Below the pieces are notes generated by a model that was not told where the DNA came from, did no database searches, and saw nothing but the letters and a program-made list of their open reading frames with translations. A program made the position numbers and the translations under genes. Positions 1-8,039 of a DNA stretch of 64,000 nt are shown here, in pieces. Position 1 is the first letter of the stretch, and the number at the start of each line of letters is the position of its first letter. This stretch comes from Oscillospiraceae bacterium. GTDB lineage: Bacteria > Bacillota > Clostridia > Oscillospirales > Oscillospiraceae. The stretch spans positions 135,228-199,227 of the forward strand of contig JAHHSG010000002.1 in the NCBI GenBank assembly GCA_020025305.1, given 5' to 3'.

Positions 1-633
1 CTGGGTGGCGAAGATGACATGGGGGACGCCCTTGGCGTCCAGCAGGGTAATGAGGCGCATGCAGTTCATGGCCAGAGGATAGACTGCGGCATTGTCAGGG
101 TGCTGCTCCAGCACCTTTTCCAAGAGCCACGCATCCTTGTTCTTCAGATCCTCATAGAAAGCGTCAAAATCGGGGTAGTCCCGGCTGTCGATCTTCTGGC
201 AGCCGTGGCCGCAGGAACCGGCAATGGGCTTGGAGAATACGATGGGGTACTTCTCCACAAAGGCCCGTACCTCCTCTTTGGAGGCCGTGCGGTAGTTGAC
301 AAACTCGCGCTTGACGAACTCGGCAAAGAGGGTGTTGAACTCATCCTTATTGTTGAAGATGTGCTCGTAGCTCTCGTCGTTGAAGAAGGTAACCAGCTTC
401 TTAGAGATGATGCGTGTCACATAGGTGGCGCGCTGTTCATCGGTCAGATCCCAGAAACCAAAGGTCATGTAGTCATAGTATCCGGCACCGAACTTTCTGG
501 CGCAGTGTACCATATCCATGGCAAGCGACATCTTACTTTTACCGCTGGCCTTGTGGGCGCGGTCCAGTACCTCAGAGAACTTACTCCAGCGCATACCGGA
601 GAGGACACGCAGATAATATTTTAAACTCAGCAT
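1..633 (-). CDS. ATP-grasp protein of sugar-transfer type, 3' truncated by window edge
   Basis: Reading leftwards from the ATG at 633 gives 211 residues that run off the window, so the C-terminus is missing. The protein resembles the ATP-grasp enzymes found with polysaccharide or glycan transfer genes (the ATPgrasp_ST type). Visible support is the stretch FSKPIAGSCGHG at about residues 133-144, which looks like an ATP-grasp lysine followed by a glycine-rich loop, then LLEKVLEQHP and MNCMRLITLLD in the order expected for the second half of the fold. The N-terminus is basic and aromatic, with no signal peptide. It follows alr with a 74 bp gap and may be the last gene of the mnmG-murT-gatD-alr run. 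The ligated substrate cannot be told from the sequence, and the family call is from memory of motifs. Confidence 0.6.
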   Translation of the reverse strand, partial: MLSLKYYLRVLSGMRWSKFSEVLDRAHKASGKSKMSLAMDMVHCARKFGAGYYDYMTFGFWDLTDEQRATYVTRIISKKLVTFFNDESYEHIFNNKDEFNTLFAEFVKREFVNYRTASKEEVRAFVEKYPIVFSKPIAGSCGHGCQKIDSRDYPDFDAFYEDLKNKDAWLLEKVLEQHPDNAAVYPLAMNCMRLITLLDAKGVPHVIFATQ

Positions 634-707
634 GATTTTCAACCTTTCAAAAAGAATATGATTATTGTACCACGAATAAGAGGGAAATTCCATCCCTGCA
701 GAGGTAT

Positions 708-1835
708 TTATTCCGTCACATAGACCCGTGGTACACGACCGGTAATGCCGCAGGCGATTTCGTCCACGGTGATATCGGCCAGCTCTGCCATTTGGGGGAA
801 AGAGATGCCCTCGCCCAGCAGGGTCACCAGATCGCCGCGCTTCACGTCGGGGATCTCTGTCACATCGACCATGAACTGATCCATGCATACCCGGCCTAAA
901 ATAGGGGCTTTTTGTCCATGGATCATTACATAGCCCCGGTTGGAGAGGCGGCGGCTGTAGCCGTCCACAAAGCCCACGGGAATGGTCGCCACCCGGGTGG
1001 GCTTTTCCGTCACATAGGTGCCGCCATAGCCGATCTGCGCTCCGGCGGGCACGGTCTTTACCATTACCACATAGGTTTCCCAGGTGAGGATTTCTTCAAA
1101 CCCGAAGGGTGCCCAATTTTTATCGTCGATGGGGGACAGACCATAGAAGGTGTCGCCGGTGCGCACAGCGTCCAGCTGCAATTCCTGGGGCCGCAGCAGA
1201 AGCGTGGCGCTGTTGGCGGCGTGTACCATGGGAATGATGACGCCCGCCTGCCGCAGGGCGGACACCGTGGCGGTAAAGCGCCGGTATTGCAGGGAGGTTT
1301 CCTCCCGATCCAGCTCATCGGCCCGGGCAAAGTGGGTAAAGACACCGGTGATACGCAGGTTGGGCATGGCGGCAATTTTCAAAATCTCGGGCACGGAGGA
1401 TTCCTTTGCCGGGAATCCGATGCGGTTCATGCCGCTGTCCAGTTTGATGTGGATGGGCTGCACCACGCCGGCTGCGGCGGCCAGATCTTGCAGCAGCTGT
1501 GCTGTCTCCACGGCGAAAATCGTGGGGGTGAGGCGGTGCTCGATGAGCTGGAATAGCTGCTCGTCCCAGGTGTCACCCAGCAGCAAAATAGGTTCCTCTG
1601 CGGCACCTGCCTGCCGCAGTGCCGCACCTTCCTCCCAGGTGGCAACGGCATAGTGACGCACGCCGCAGCGGCGGAAGGTTTCATAAAGACCGGCCACGCC
1701 GTGACCGTAGCAGTTGCCCTTCACCACGGCAATCAGCTCCGTGCCGGGGCGGATCTGCTGCTGTACGCGGTGAATATTGCGCTCCAGACGGTCCAGATGG
1801 ATGGTGGCCTGTGTACGTTGATGAATCGTAGTCAT
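708..1835 (-). CDS. alr: alanine racemase
   Basis: This PLP enzyme interconverts L- and D-alanine and supplies D-Ala for peptidoglycan. The 375 residues match the usual family length. The PLP-binding lysine is K39 in AVVKGNCYGHG; most family members have KANAYGHG. The C-terminal domain has the second catalytic tyrosine in the IGYGGTYVTEKPTRVATIPVG block, followed by VDGYSR and the GRVCMDQFMVDVT strand. It starts 18 bp after the gatD stop and reads in the same direction as mnmG, murT and gatD, so it is probably translated from the same message. A second, divergent racemase-fold gene lies at 15713-16831, but this one has the standard alanine racemase motifs. Confidence 0.95.
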   Translation of the reverse strand: MTTIHQRTQATIHLDRLERNIHRVQQQIRPGTELIAVVKGNCYGHGVAGLYETFRRCGVRHYAVATWEEGAALRQAGAAEEPILLLGDTWDEQLFQLIEHRLTPTIFAVETAQLLQDLAAAAGVVQPIHIKLDSGMNRIGFPAKESSVPEILKIAAMPNLRITGVFTHFARADELDREETSLQYRRFTATVSALRQAGVIIPMVHAANSATLLLRPQELQLDAVRTGDTFYGLSPIDDKNWAPFGFEEILTWETYVVMVKTVPAGAQIGYGGTYVTEKPTRVATIPVGFVDGYSRRLSNRGYVMIHGQKAPILGRVCMDQFMVDVTEIPDVKRGDLVTLLGEGISFPQMAELADITVDEIACGITGRVPRVYVTE

Positions 1836-1853
1836 AGTCTGCTCACTTTTCTT

Positions 1854-2570
1854 TCAGCAATAGTGGAAGTCACGGCCTTCCTCGCCGAACTCCGCCACGC
1901 GGATGCGATAGGCCTCCATGGCGGCCTCCTCATAGGCCAAGTGCTCACAATCTGCCCCCATCAAGTCCAAAAGATACTTGGTGAAAGGGGGATTGAGCAC
2001 CAGCAGCGGCCCGGTGAGATAGGTGGCCAGCAGGTTCTTTTTCCGCCATCCTTCCTCGGCAGTGGTCTCGTTGCGGCCGATACCCTTTACCGTCTGGAAA
2101 AGACCTTCCCCTGCCGGAAAGCCATAGGTGTGACCGAACAGGCTCTTAAAGCCAACGATGTCCATCTCTTGGAACTTGCCCAGATAGAAGCTGTTGTGGC
2201 GGTGCATCATGCGGTACTCGGCGTGGGTGGGGAGGATGCCAAGACCCTCCAGGCACCAGCCCTGATCGTCCGCGGCATATTCGCTGAAGGCGTCCAGCGC
2301 ATTGCCGGTAATGAGCATCAGCTGTCCCTCCTCCAGCTTGTGGAGAAGTTCTTCCTTCACGGGCGTGAGCGCCTCCACGATCAGTGAGAGCCCCTTTTCC
2401 GTGGTGCTGCCCAGATAGACAAGGGCAATGTCCTCGTCAAGGAAATGGGGGCGGGACTTGAGATCCGTCTCCACAATCTCCAACTCCGGGCAGGACTGCT
2501 GGAGATAGCGAATGTTCATCAGATCACCGCAGAGATTGCAGATCTCGGGAAAGAGAATTTCTACTTTCAT
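1854..2570 (-). CDS. gatD: GatD-like amidotransferase subunit without catalytic Cys/His
   Basis: GatD normally hydrolyses glutamine and passes ammonia to MurT, which amidates the glutamate of lipid II. The 238 residues align with the family from FPEICNLCGDLMNI (family: YPDLMNLYGDRGN) to the C-terminus. Two key positions are changed. The nucleophile motif ICGGYQ reads ITGNAL, so the Cys is Thr at residue 88. The histidine of TYLHGP reads TYLTGP, so the His is Thr at residue 186. The LEGLGILPT strand and the GIGRNE loop are kept, so the fold is probably intact. It overlaps the murT stop by 4 bp (ATGA), which implies translational coupling and a stable complex. I infer that it has no glutaminase activity and may act as a scaffold or in another reaction. 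Confidence 0.85.
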   Translation of the reverse strand: MKVEILFPEICNLCGDLMNIRYLQQSCPELEIVETDLKSRPHFLDEDIALVYLGSTTEKGLSLIVEALTPVKEELLHKLEEGQLMLITGNALDAFSEYAADDQGWCLEGLGILPTHAEYRMMHRHNSFYLGKFQEMDIVGFKSLFGHTYGFPAGEGLFQTVKGIGRNETTAEEGWRKKNLLATYLTGPLLVLNPPFTKYLLDLMGADCEHLAYEEAAMEAYRIRVAEFGEEGRDFHYC

Positions 2571-3958
2571 GCCTCTACCTCCTTGCTGCGCTCCGTGGCA
2601 ATGGTTTTCATGTGGTCATAGACCTTGTAGGCTAAAGCCAGAGAGTCCGTGCCGTAGAGGATATACACATCATCCCCCGGCGTGTAGTGCAAAAGCTCAG
2701 CGGCCTTGTATTCGTCCCGCTGGCACACGATCTTTTCCTCCGGCACACCGGCCATCAGCAGCCGCAGCCGATAGTCGGCGGCCCGGGCACCGGCGCAGAC
2801 AATCTGGGCAATGCTATCGTTGGCTAAAAATTCAAAATCTGCATCAAAGATCCAGCAGGTGTTCTCCGACCAGTGGTGCGTGTCACCCAGACAGTTCATC
2901 ATCAGGAGAAGCTCCTTGCGGCCCGGGCGGTGGGCGATGTAGTCAAAGGCACGGGAACCGGCCAGCGCATTTTTCTCTTTGGACATCTGGCGCACCAGTG
3001 TCACTTGCCCCACTTTTTCCTCGCTGTGGCGGCTGGCAGTGATGGCGCTCTGGGCCATCAAGGGCAGGATCTCCTCGTGGCGGAAGCCCAGCTGGCGCAG
3101 GAGGGAGATCACGGTTACCATATTGTAGACATTGAAAACACTGTCGGTAATAAGACGGTAGTTGTGTTGTACGCCGTCCTCCCACAGCTCCATGCTGCCG
3201 CCCTTGATATCCACATTTTTGGCAAGATACAGGGCGTCGGGGGAGTGGAAGCCACAGTCACGGCACACGGCCCGGCCGATGTGGTGGTAGCGGCGGAATG
3301 CATACGCCAGCTTACCGCTGCATTGGGGGCAGATGCGCACATCGTCAATGAGATTCACACACTCCTGCGTGTCGCCCTCCATTTTGTCGATGCCGAAATA
3401 GACACGCTCATTGTCCGGGGCAACCCCGGCGCTGATGAGATCATCGGCATTCAAGAGGAGCTTGGCGCTTTTGGGGATGGAGCGGGTGAGCACATCGGCA
3501 ATGAAATAGGGGTGGGCATTGCGCATGATGGAGTCCCGGAACAGGTTGGTGATCACCACATAGGTGGGGGGCACAAAGGGGAAAATGCGGATGGAGGCCC
3601 GCTCATCCACTTCGAGCACCGCCAGATCGTACTCAGGGCGGATGCGTCCTGTCAGGGTGCAGCCACGGAGCAGTGCCGTGGAGATACCGGAGGCGATGTT
3701 GGAGCCGGCCCGGTTGGAGAGTACCTTTTTGCCGGACTTTTCCAGAATGTCGCCTGCGAGGTTGGATACAGTGGTCTTGCCGTTGGTGCCGGTGATGGCC
3801 ACCACGGTGTCGGGACGGCCGATGTAGCGCAGAAAATCAGGACACAGCCGCAGCGCCAGTGAGCCGGGGAAGTCCGTGCCGTTGTGGTGGGTGATCTTCA
3901 GCGCCGGAATGGACAGCTTTGCCATCCAGAGCGCAAAAAGAAAGCGGAGTTTACCCAT
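2567..3958 (-). CDS. murT: MurT-like Mur ligase domain protein
   Basis: This is an ATP-dependent Mur ligase-fold protein, which in characterised species pairs with GatD to amidate lipid II at the cytoplasmic membrane. The 463 residues show the P-loop AITGTNGKTTVSNL at residues 55-67, the NRAGSNIASGI loop, ITNLFRD at 136-142 and a zinc-ribbon insert with Cys210, 213, 232 and 235 (CPQC and CRDC), all typical of MurT. The C-terminal DUF1727 region usually carries an NDN-ADG-D-SW-WD-DFE signature, which I understand supplies the aspartate of the glutaminase triad. Here residues 355-375 read NCLGDTHHWSENTCWIFDADF, so that region is remodelled along with GatD. It lies 40 bp downstream of mnmG. Confidence 0.88.
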   Translation of the reverse strand: MGKLRFLFALWMAKLSIPALKITHHNGTDFPGSLALRLCPDFLRYIGRPDTVVAITGTNGKTTVSNLAGDILEKSGKKVLSNRAGSNIASGISTALLRGCTLTGRIRPEYDLAVLEVDERASIRIFPFVPPTYVVITNLFRDSIMRNAHPYFIADVLTRSIPKSAKLLLNADDLISAGVAPDNERVYFGIDKMEGDTQECVNLIDDVRICPQCSGKLAYAFRRYHHIGRAVCRDCGFHSPDALYLAKNVDIKGGSMELWEDGVQHNYRLITDSVFNVYNMVTVISLLRQLGFRHEEILPLMAQSAITASRHSEEKVGQVTLVRQMSKEKNALAGSRAFDYIAHRPGRKELLLMMNCLGDTHHWSENTCWIFDADFEFLANDSIAQIVCAGARAADYRLRLLMAGVPEEKIVCQRDEYKAAELLHYTPGDDVYILYGTDSLALAYKVYDHMKTIATERSKEVEA

Positions 3959-3998
3959 AAAAATCGTCTCCCTTTTGTATTTATCACAATTATTTTGC

Positions 3999-5867
3999 CT
4001 ATTTTGTCTGTAAGTAAATCATCAGCGCGGCGATGTCCGCCGGGGACACGCCGGAAATACGGCTGGCCTGTCCCAGATTGCGGGGGCGGATCTGCCCCAG
4101 CTTTTCCCGTGCCTCCAGGCGCAGGCCCTGGATGTTGGTGTAGTCCATGTGGTCGGGCAGGGGATGCTTTTCCAGCTGTTCAAATTCCGCCACCTGTCGT
4201 TCCTGTCGGCGGATGTAGCCCTCGTACTTCACCCGGATGGCCACCTGCTCTGCCACGGCGGGGGAGAGGTGAGGGGCGTTGGGATCAAAGGACATCACGT
4301 CCTCGTAGCTCAGCTGGGGACGGCGCAAAAGGTCAATGAGCCGCGCACCGTCGCTGACCGGGGCGGTGCCGCGCTCCTCCAACAGTCGGTTGAGCGCCGC
4401 TGTTGTGGGCACACCGGTGTGCTCCAAGCGGTGGATCTCCCGCTCCACAGCGTCGTATTTCTCCTCCACCTGCCGCAGCCGCTTGTCGGATACAAGGCCG
4501 ATGCGATGCCCGATGGGACATAGCCGCTGATCGGCGTTATCCTGCCGCAGCAGCAGTCGATATTCCGAACGGGAGGTCATCATGCGATAGGGCTCCTCGG
4601 TGCCTTTCGTGACAAGATCGTCAATAAGGGTGCCGATGTAGCTCTCACTGCGCTTGAGGAGCAGAGGTTCCCGCCCCAAAAGCGTCATGGCGGCATTGAC
4701 ACCTGCTACGAAGCCTTGGACCGCCGCCTCTTCATAGCCGGAGGAGCCGTTAAACTGTCCTGCACCGTAGAGGCCGGGGACAGCTTTAGTCTCCAGCGTT
4801 GGCTGGAGGGCCAGAGGATCAATGCAATCATATTCAATGGCGTAGGCCGGGCGCATCATCTCGGCGTGCTCCAAGCCCGGCACCGTGCGCAGCATCTCCC
4901 TTTGCACCTCCTCCGGCATGGAGGAGGAGAAGCCCTGGAGGTACATCTCCTCTGTGTCCAGACCCATGGGCTCCACAAACAGCTGATGGCGGGGCTTGTC
5001 GGCAAAACGAACAACCTTTGTCTCAATGGAGGGGCAGTAGCGGGGACCGACGCCCTCAATCACGCCGGAGTAGATGGGGCTGCGATCCAAGTTGTCCATA
5101 ATAATGCGGTGCGTCTGGGGTGTGGTGTAGGTGAGATAGCATACCGCACGATTTTCAAGGGGGGTCTCGGTAGTGAAGCTGAAGGGCTGGGGGTGTTCAT
5201 CGCCGCGCTGCAGCTCCATCCGGGAAAAGTCAATGCTCCGGGCATTGATACGCGGCGGAGTTCCGGTTTTGAAGCGCCTGAGCGGCAGCCCCAGACGGCG
5301 CAGCGCATCGGTGAGGGGACCGGCGGCGTGCATGCCGTCCGGCCCGGAATTCTCCACGCACTCGCCCACAATGGTTCGGCCTTGGAGATAGGTGCCGGTG
5401 CAGAGAATCACCGCCTTGACCTCAAAAACAGCACCGGTGCGAAGAACTACATGGCTGATGTGGCCTTCGGTGGTGCGGATATCCACCACTTCTGCCTGCC
5501 GCAGTTGCAAGTGGGGCTGCTGTTCCAGTGTGTGCTTCATCACCTGCTGATAGGTGCGCCGATCCGCCTGCGCCCGCAGAGAGTGCACGGCAGGCCCCTT
5601 GCCGCGGTTGAGCATACGGTATTGAATGCAGGCCTTGTCGGCTGCCTTGGCCATCTCGCCGCCCAGAGCATCCAGCTCCCGTACCAAATGTCCCTTGGCG
5701 GTGCCGCCGATGGCGGGGTTGCAGGGTAAGTTGCCTACGGCATCCAGATTAATGGTGAAGCACACCGTCTCCATACCCAGCCGTGCGGCGGCCAGCGCGG
5801 CTTCGATCCCTGCATGACCGGCACCCACCACTGCAATATCAAATTGTCCTGCTAAGAATTCTTTCAT
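3999..5867 (-). CDS. mnmG: tRNA uridine-5-carboxymethylaminomethyl modification enzyme MnmG
   Basis: This FAD- and folate-dependent subunit works with MnmE to modify U34 of tRNAs reading NNA/NNG codons. The 622 residues are the standard length. The N-terminal dinucleotide fold is [20 protein letters not shown] at about residues 13-32, and the family signatures [31 protein letters not shown] and [15 protein letters not shown] are all present. The C-terminal helical domain that contacts tRNA and MnmE ends in [12 protein letters not shown]. It is the first gene of the minus-strand run that continues into murT. MnmE is not in the window. Confidence 0.97.
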   Translation of the reverse strand: MKEFLAGQFDIAVVGAGHAGIEAALAAARLGMETVCFTINLDAVGNLPCNPAIGGTAKGHLVRELDALGGEMAKAADKACIQYRMLNRGKGPAVHSLRAQADRRTYQQVMKHTLEQQPHLQLRQAEVVDIRTTEGHISHVVLRTGAVFEVKAVILCTGTYLQGRTIVGECVENSGPDGMHAAGPLTDALRRLGLPLRRFKTGTPPRINARSIDFSRMELQRGDEHPQPFSFTTETPLENRAVCYLTYTTPQTHRIIMDNLDRSPIYSGVIEGVGPRYCPSIETKVVRFADKPRHQLFVEPMGLDTEEMYLQGFSSSMPEEVQREMLRTVPGLEHAEMMRPAYAIEYDCIDPLALQPTLETKAVPGLYGAGQFNGSSGYEEAAVQGFVAGVNAAMTLLGREPLLLKRSESYIGTLIDDLVTKGTEEPYRMMTSRSEYRLLLRQDNADQRLCPIGHRIGLVSDKRLRQVEEKYDAVEREIHRLEHTGVPTTAALNRLLEERGTAPVSDGARLIDLLRRPQLSYEDVMSFDPNAPHLSPAVAEQVAIRVKYEGYIRRQERQVAEFEQLEKHPLPDHMDYTNIQGLRLEAREKLGQIRPRNLGQASRISGVSPADIAALMIYLQTK

Positions 5868-6006
5868 ACATCCAGCCTTCCTGGTTTGCGGTTTTCTCTT
5901 GTAATCTAATACTTTATTATATATGATTCACCTATCCGAACGCAAGTACTGTTGTAAGAATGAACGGAAAAAGTGTAAAAAAATTGTAAAAAGTAACGAG
6001 GATGCC

Positions 6007-6035
6007 TTGCAATTGCCACAGCGTGGTGCTATAGT
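6007..6035 (+). promoter_or_regulatory. sigma-A promoter for the 26-residue peptide unit
   Basis: TTGCAA (6007-6012) and TATAGT (6030-6035) are separated by exactly 17 bp. A Shine-Dalgarno AAAGGAG follows at 6053-6059 and the peptide ATG is at 6069. The promoter points to the right, away from mnmG. Confidence 0.65.
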
Positions 6036-6068
6036 GCAAATAGAAGGAAATGAAAGGAGCGTGATAGT

Positions 6069-6149
6069 ATGGTATTGAGAAAGTTGATTCAGGCCGATCT
6101 GGACGACATGATTTTCGCAGGCTGCGATTGCTGCCCCAGTGAGCGCTAA
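6069..6149 (+). CDS. 26-residue Cys-rich small protein
   Basis: A short open frame of 26 codons with its own promoter (6007-6035), a strong Shine-Dalgarno (AAAGGAG, 9 nt before the ATG) and a terminator (6168-6197). The N-terminal half, MVLRKLIQADLDDMIFAG, could form an amphipathic helix. The C-terminus is C19-D-C21-C22-P-S-E-R. I do not recognise the family. The Cys cluster suggests metal binding, a redox role or a modified or signalling peptide, but nothing nearby (no protease, exporter or modifying enzyme) supports one of these over the others. The complete, isolated transcription unit is what makes a real gene likely. A small RNA with an incidental frame is the alternative. Confidence 0.6.
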   Translation: MVLRKLIQADLDDMIFAGCDCCPSER

Positions 6150-6167
6150 GAAAACAGTGTGCAGACA

Positions 6168-6197
6168 AAAACCACGCCGATGGGCGTGGCATTTTTG
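6168..6197 (+). terminator. terminator of the small peptide unit
   Basis: CCACGCC and GGCGTGG pair around a 4-base loop, followed by five T at 6192-6196. This closes a transcript of about 150 nt starting near 6042. Confidence 0.75.
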
Positions 6198-6254
6198 CTT
6201 TTAGGGGAGATTTTCCCATTTTCTATAGAGAGTATCCAGAAATCCGCAAAACAA

Positions 6255-6292
6255 AACGGCACAGGCATTATGCCCCGTGCCGTTTTTTCTTA
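6255..6292. terminator. bidirectional terminator
   Basis: The arms AACGGCAC (6255-6262) and GTGCCGTT (6277-6284) are followed by T on the plus strand and preceded by A-rich sequence. The hairpin overlaps the last codons of the minus-strand membrane protein and can serve both directions. Confidence 0.6.
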
Positions 6293-6933
6293 TTTTCCCG
6301 GAAATCCCACCATACAAGAAAGGCGCCCAGCAGGAGGAGAGTGCCTAAAATAAGGAGGGCGCAGTTGCGAAAATATTCCTGTGGCAGCAGTAAAATGACA
6401 GGGTCGGTCTTGACATCAAAAATCCAGTTGCTCTTGCCGGGAAAGAAGATGCCGTGAAAGACAGTGAAAGCACGGTCGAAGTTGAGAGAAGCCAGTACAG
6501 CAATCAGGAGAAAAGCGGCCCCCAACCCGCAGGCACTCCAAAAACCGGGGGTGTGGTCGCAGAAACGGTAGTTGGAAAACCCGGCCTTTTTCCGCCAGAC
6601 AGCCAGTCCGGCCAATGCTGCCAGAGCGCCCAGCAGGAGAAAGAAATCCAGCAAAAAGAGGAAGCGCACGTCGGCGAAGTGGTCGGCACCGCTGGAGGAG
6701 AAGGGAAGTGGCCCGGCGGCAAAATCCGAACGCAGGCCCATACAATAGTCCATCACATCATCATAGACTGCAAGAATCTCTTCTCGGCCCAGTCCCAGTA
6801 CGCCTTCCAGGCGGAGGGGCGCAAGATGCCATGCGTAAAAAGGCCGCAGGAGCAGCGGCACGGCAATGGAACCGGAGAGGATCGCCAGTGCCGTGGCAGC
6901 GGCGGTAAGAATGCTGCTGATTTTGGATGCCAT
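6268..6933 (-). CDS. TIGR01906/DUF1461-type integral membrane protein
   Basis: The 221-residue protein has an N-terminal membrane helix, an extracytoplasmic segment (PFYAWHLAPLRL to HFADVRFLF) and three further hydrophobic helices. The pattern of a first helix, a loop with a YDDVMDYC-like motif, an HFADV motif and a late FFPGKSNWIFD...PQEYF segment is what I associate with the TIGR01906 family, which has no assigned function. The ATG at 6933 is chosen because AGGAGG lies 8 nt upstream; an upstream ATG at 6969 has no such site. It follows the glpP gene on the same strand but a hairpin at 7001-7034 separates them. Confidence 0.7.
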   Translation of the reverse strand: MASKISSILTAAATALAILSGSIAVPLLLRPFYAWHLAPLRLEGVLGLGREEILAVYDDVMDYCMGLRSDFAAGPLPFSSSGADHFADVRFLFLLDFFLLLGALAALAGLAVWRKKAGFSNYRFCDHTPGFWSACGLGAAFLLIAVLASLNFDRAFTVFHGIFFPGKSNWIFDVKTDPVILLLPQEYFRNCALLILGTLLLLGAFLVWWDFRENKKKRHGA

Positions 6934-7000
6934 GGCCCGTTCCTCCTTTTCCGTCAACGCAGCGGACACAGTGCATCATAGCTGCGGCAATAGTATGTGA

Positions 7001-7034
7001 AAATCCTGTCTGCATGGTAACACAGACAGGATTC
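7001..7034 (-). terminator. terminator after glpP
   Basis: An 11 bp stem, AATCCTGTCTG with CAGACAGGATT, around a 10-base loop, with a short T-rich tail on the minus strand. It ends the glp operon. Confidence 0.65.
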
Positions 7035-7054
7035 ATTTGCAAGGAATTGAGCAG

Positions 7055-7618
7055 TTATAACGCCCACAATTCGCTGTCGCTGGTGGACACGCACCGTGCA
7101 CCTGCGCCCAGCGCCGAGAGAATATCGGCTTTGCCGCTGAGAAGGCCGCCTGCAATGAGGGGAACGTGGAGTTCCCGGCAGAGCCGCTCAATGACCGATG
7201 GCATGGCACCGGGCAGTACCTCGATGGCATCGGGGCGAGCCTCCTCCGACTCACGGCGAAGATTGCTCATGGCCTTGGAGTCGATAATAAACACACGCAG
7301 CACGGACAAAAGCCCCAGCTCCCGGCTGCGCCGCACCAGATGGGGGCGGGTGGAGATGATTCCGTCTGCACCGCAGCGGTGCAGGAAGTCTACAGCAATC
7401 TCCTTCGAGGCAAGACCCGCCACTAAATCGGCATGAACCACGATTTTCTTTCCGGCCTCATGGAGGCGCCGGAGCAGACGTTCCATATTGAGAATGTCGC
7501 CGCAGAGCAGGAAAACCACCTCACCGGGACAGGCGAGGCAGGCATCCAGCTGCGCCAGATCTTTCAAGGCGGGGACAACGGCCTGCCGCTCCAAGGCATC
7601 AATCAAGCTGTGGGACAT
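7055..7618 (-). CDS. glpP: GlpP-type glycerol-3-phosphate responsive antiterminator
   Basis: GlpP proteins bind glycerol-3-phosphate and the leader mRNA of glp operons and prevent early termination. The 187 residues form a TIM-barrel-like fold with the family motifs LCGDILNMERLLRRLHEAGKK, VHADLVAGLASKE, GADGIISTRP, FIIDSKAM and PDAIEVLPGAMP, ending in PLIAGGLLSGKADI. The ATG at 7618 is preferred to the GTG at 7627 because of AAGGA spacing. It is the last gene of the glpA-FAD oxidoreductase-DUF1667 operon, 64 bp after DUF1667. The glpA leader contains a terminator (10761-10813), the expected target. glpF and glpK are not in the window. Confidence 0.85.
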   Translation of the reverse strand: MSHSLIDALERQAVVPALKDLAQLDACLACPGEVVFLLCGDILNMERLLRRLHEAGKKIVVHADLVAGLASKEIAVDFLHRCGADGIISTRPHLVRRSRELGLLSVLRVFIIDSKAMSNLRRESEEARPDAIEVLPGAMPSVIERLCRELHVPLIAGGLLSGKADILSALGAGARCVSTSDSELWAL

Positions 7619-7682
7619 AGATACCACATCCTTATATATTTATATGGTATATGGTATCACACCGCAAGTCGCCGCGCAAGAG

Positions 7683-8039
7683 TCAAGCGCTGCGGGTAGC
7701 GATCAGCGCCACACCGGTACCGCAGATGCTGGGATCAATCACGTCACCCAGCTGAATGGGCGCGGTGACATGGATGCGCCCCATGGCTTGTGCGACTTCC
7801 GCTGCCTTCTCCTTGGGGACAGGGGCGGCCGTGCGGACGGAGAGCACAGGCAGTGCGCCGCCGGTCAGGCGCACTGTGCCGGTGACCGTGCGTTCCGGAG
7901 CCACGCACTCCTTGCGGGCGTAGTCATCGCCGCGGCGGCAGGTGTTGCCGGTCACGGCGGTAACGGTTCCGTTCTCTATGGTGGCTGTCAGGGTGCAGCC
8001 CATGGGACAGCCAATACAGGTTAATATACGTTCGCTCAT
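7683..8039 (-). CDS. DUF1667 iron-sulfur-type protein
   Basis: This 118-residue protein begins with CIGCPMGC at residues 8-15 and has further cysteines in NTCRRGDDYARKEC, the Cys pattern of DUF1667. The family occurs next to GlpA-like dehydrogenases and their FAD partner and is thought to be an electron-transfer component, probably with a metal or Fe-S site. The C-terminal half (VIDPSICGTGVALIATR) is conserved-looking but not assigned. It overlaps the upstream oxidoreductase by 4 bp, which points to a stoichiometric complex with it. Confidence 0.82.
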   Translation of the reverse strand: MSERILTCIGCPMGCTLTATIENGTVTAVTGNTCRRGDDYARKECVAPERTVTGTVRLTGGALPVLSVRTAAPVPKEKAAEVAQAMGRIHVTAPIQLGDVIDPSICGTGVALIATRSA

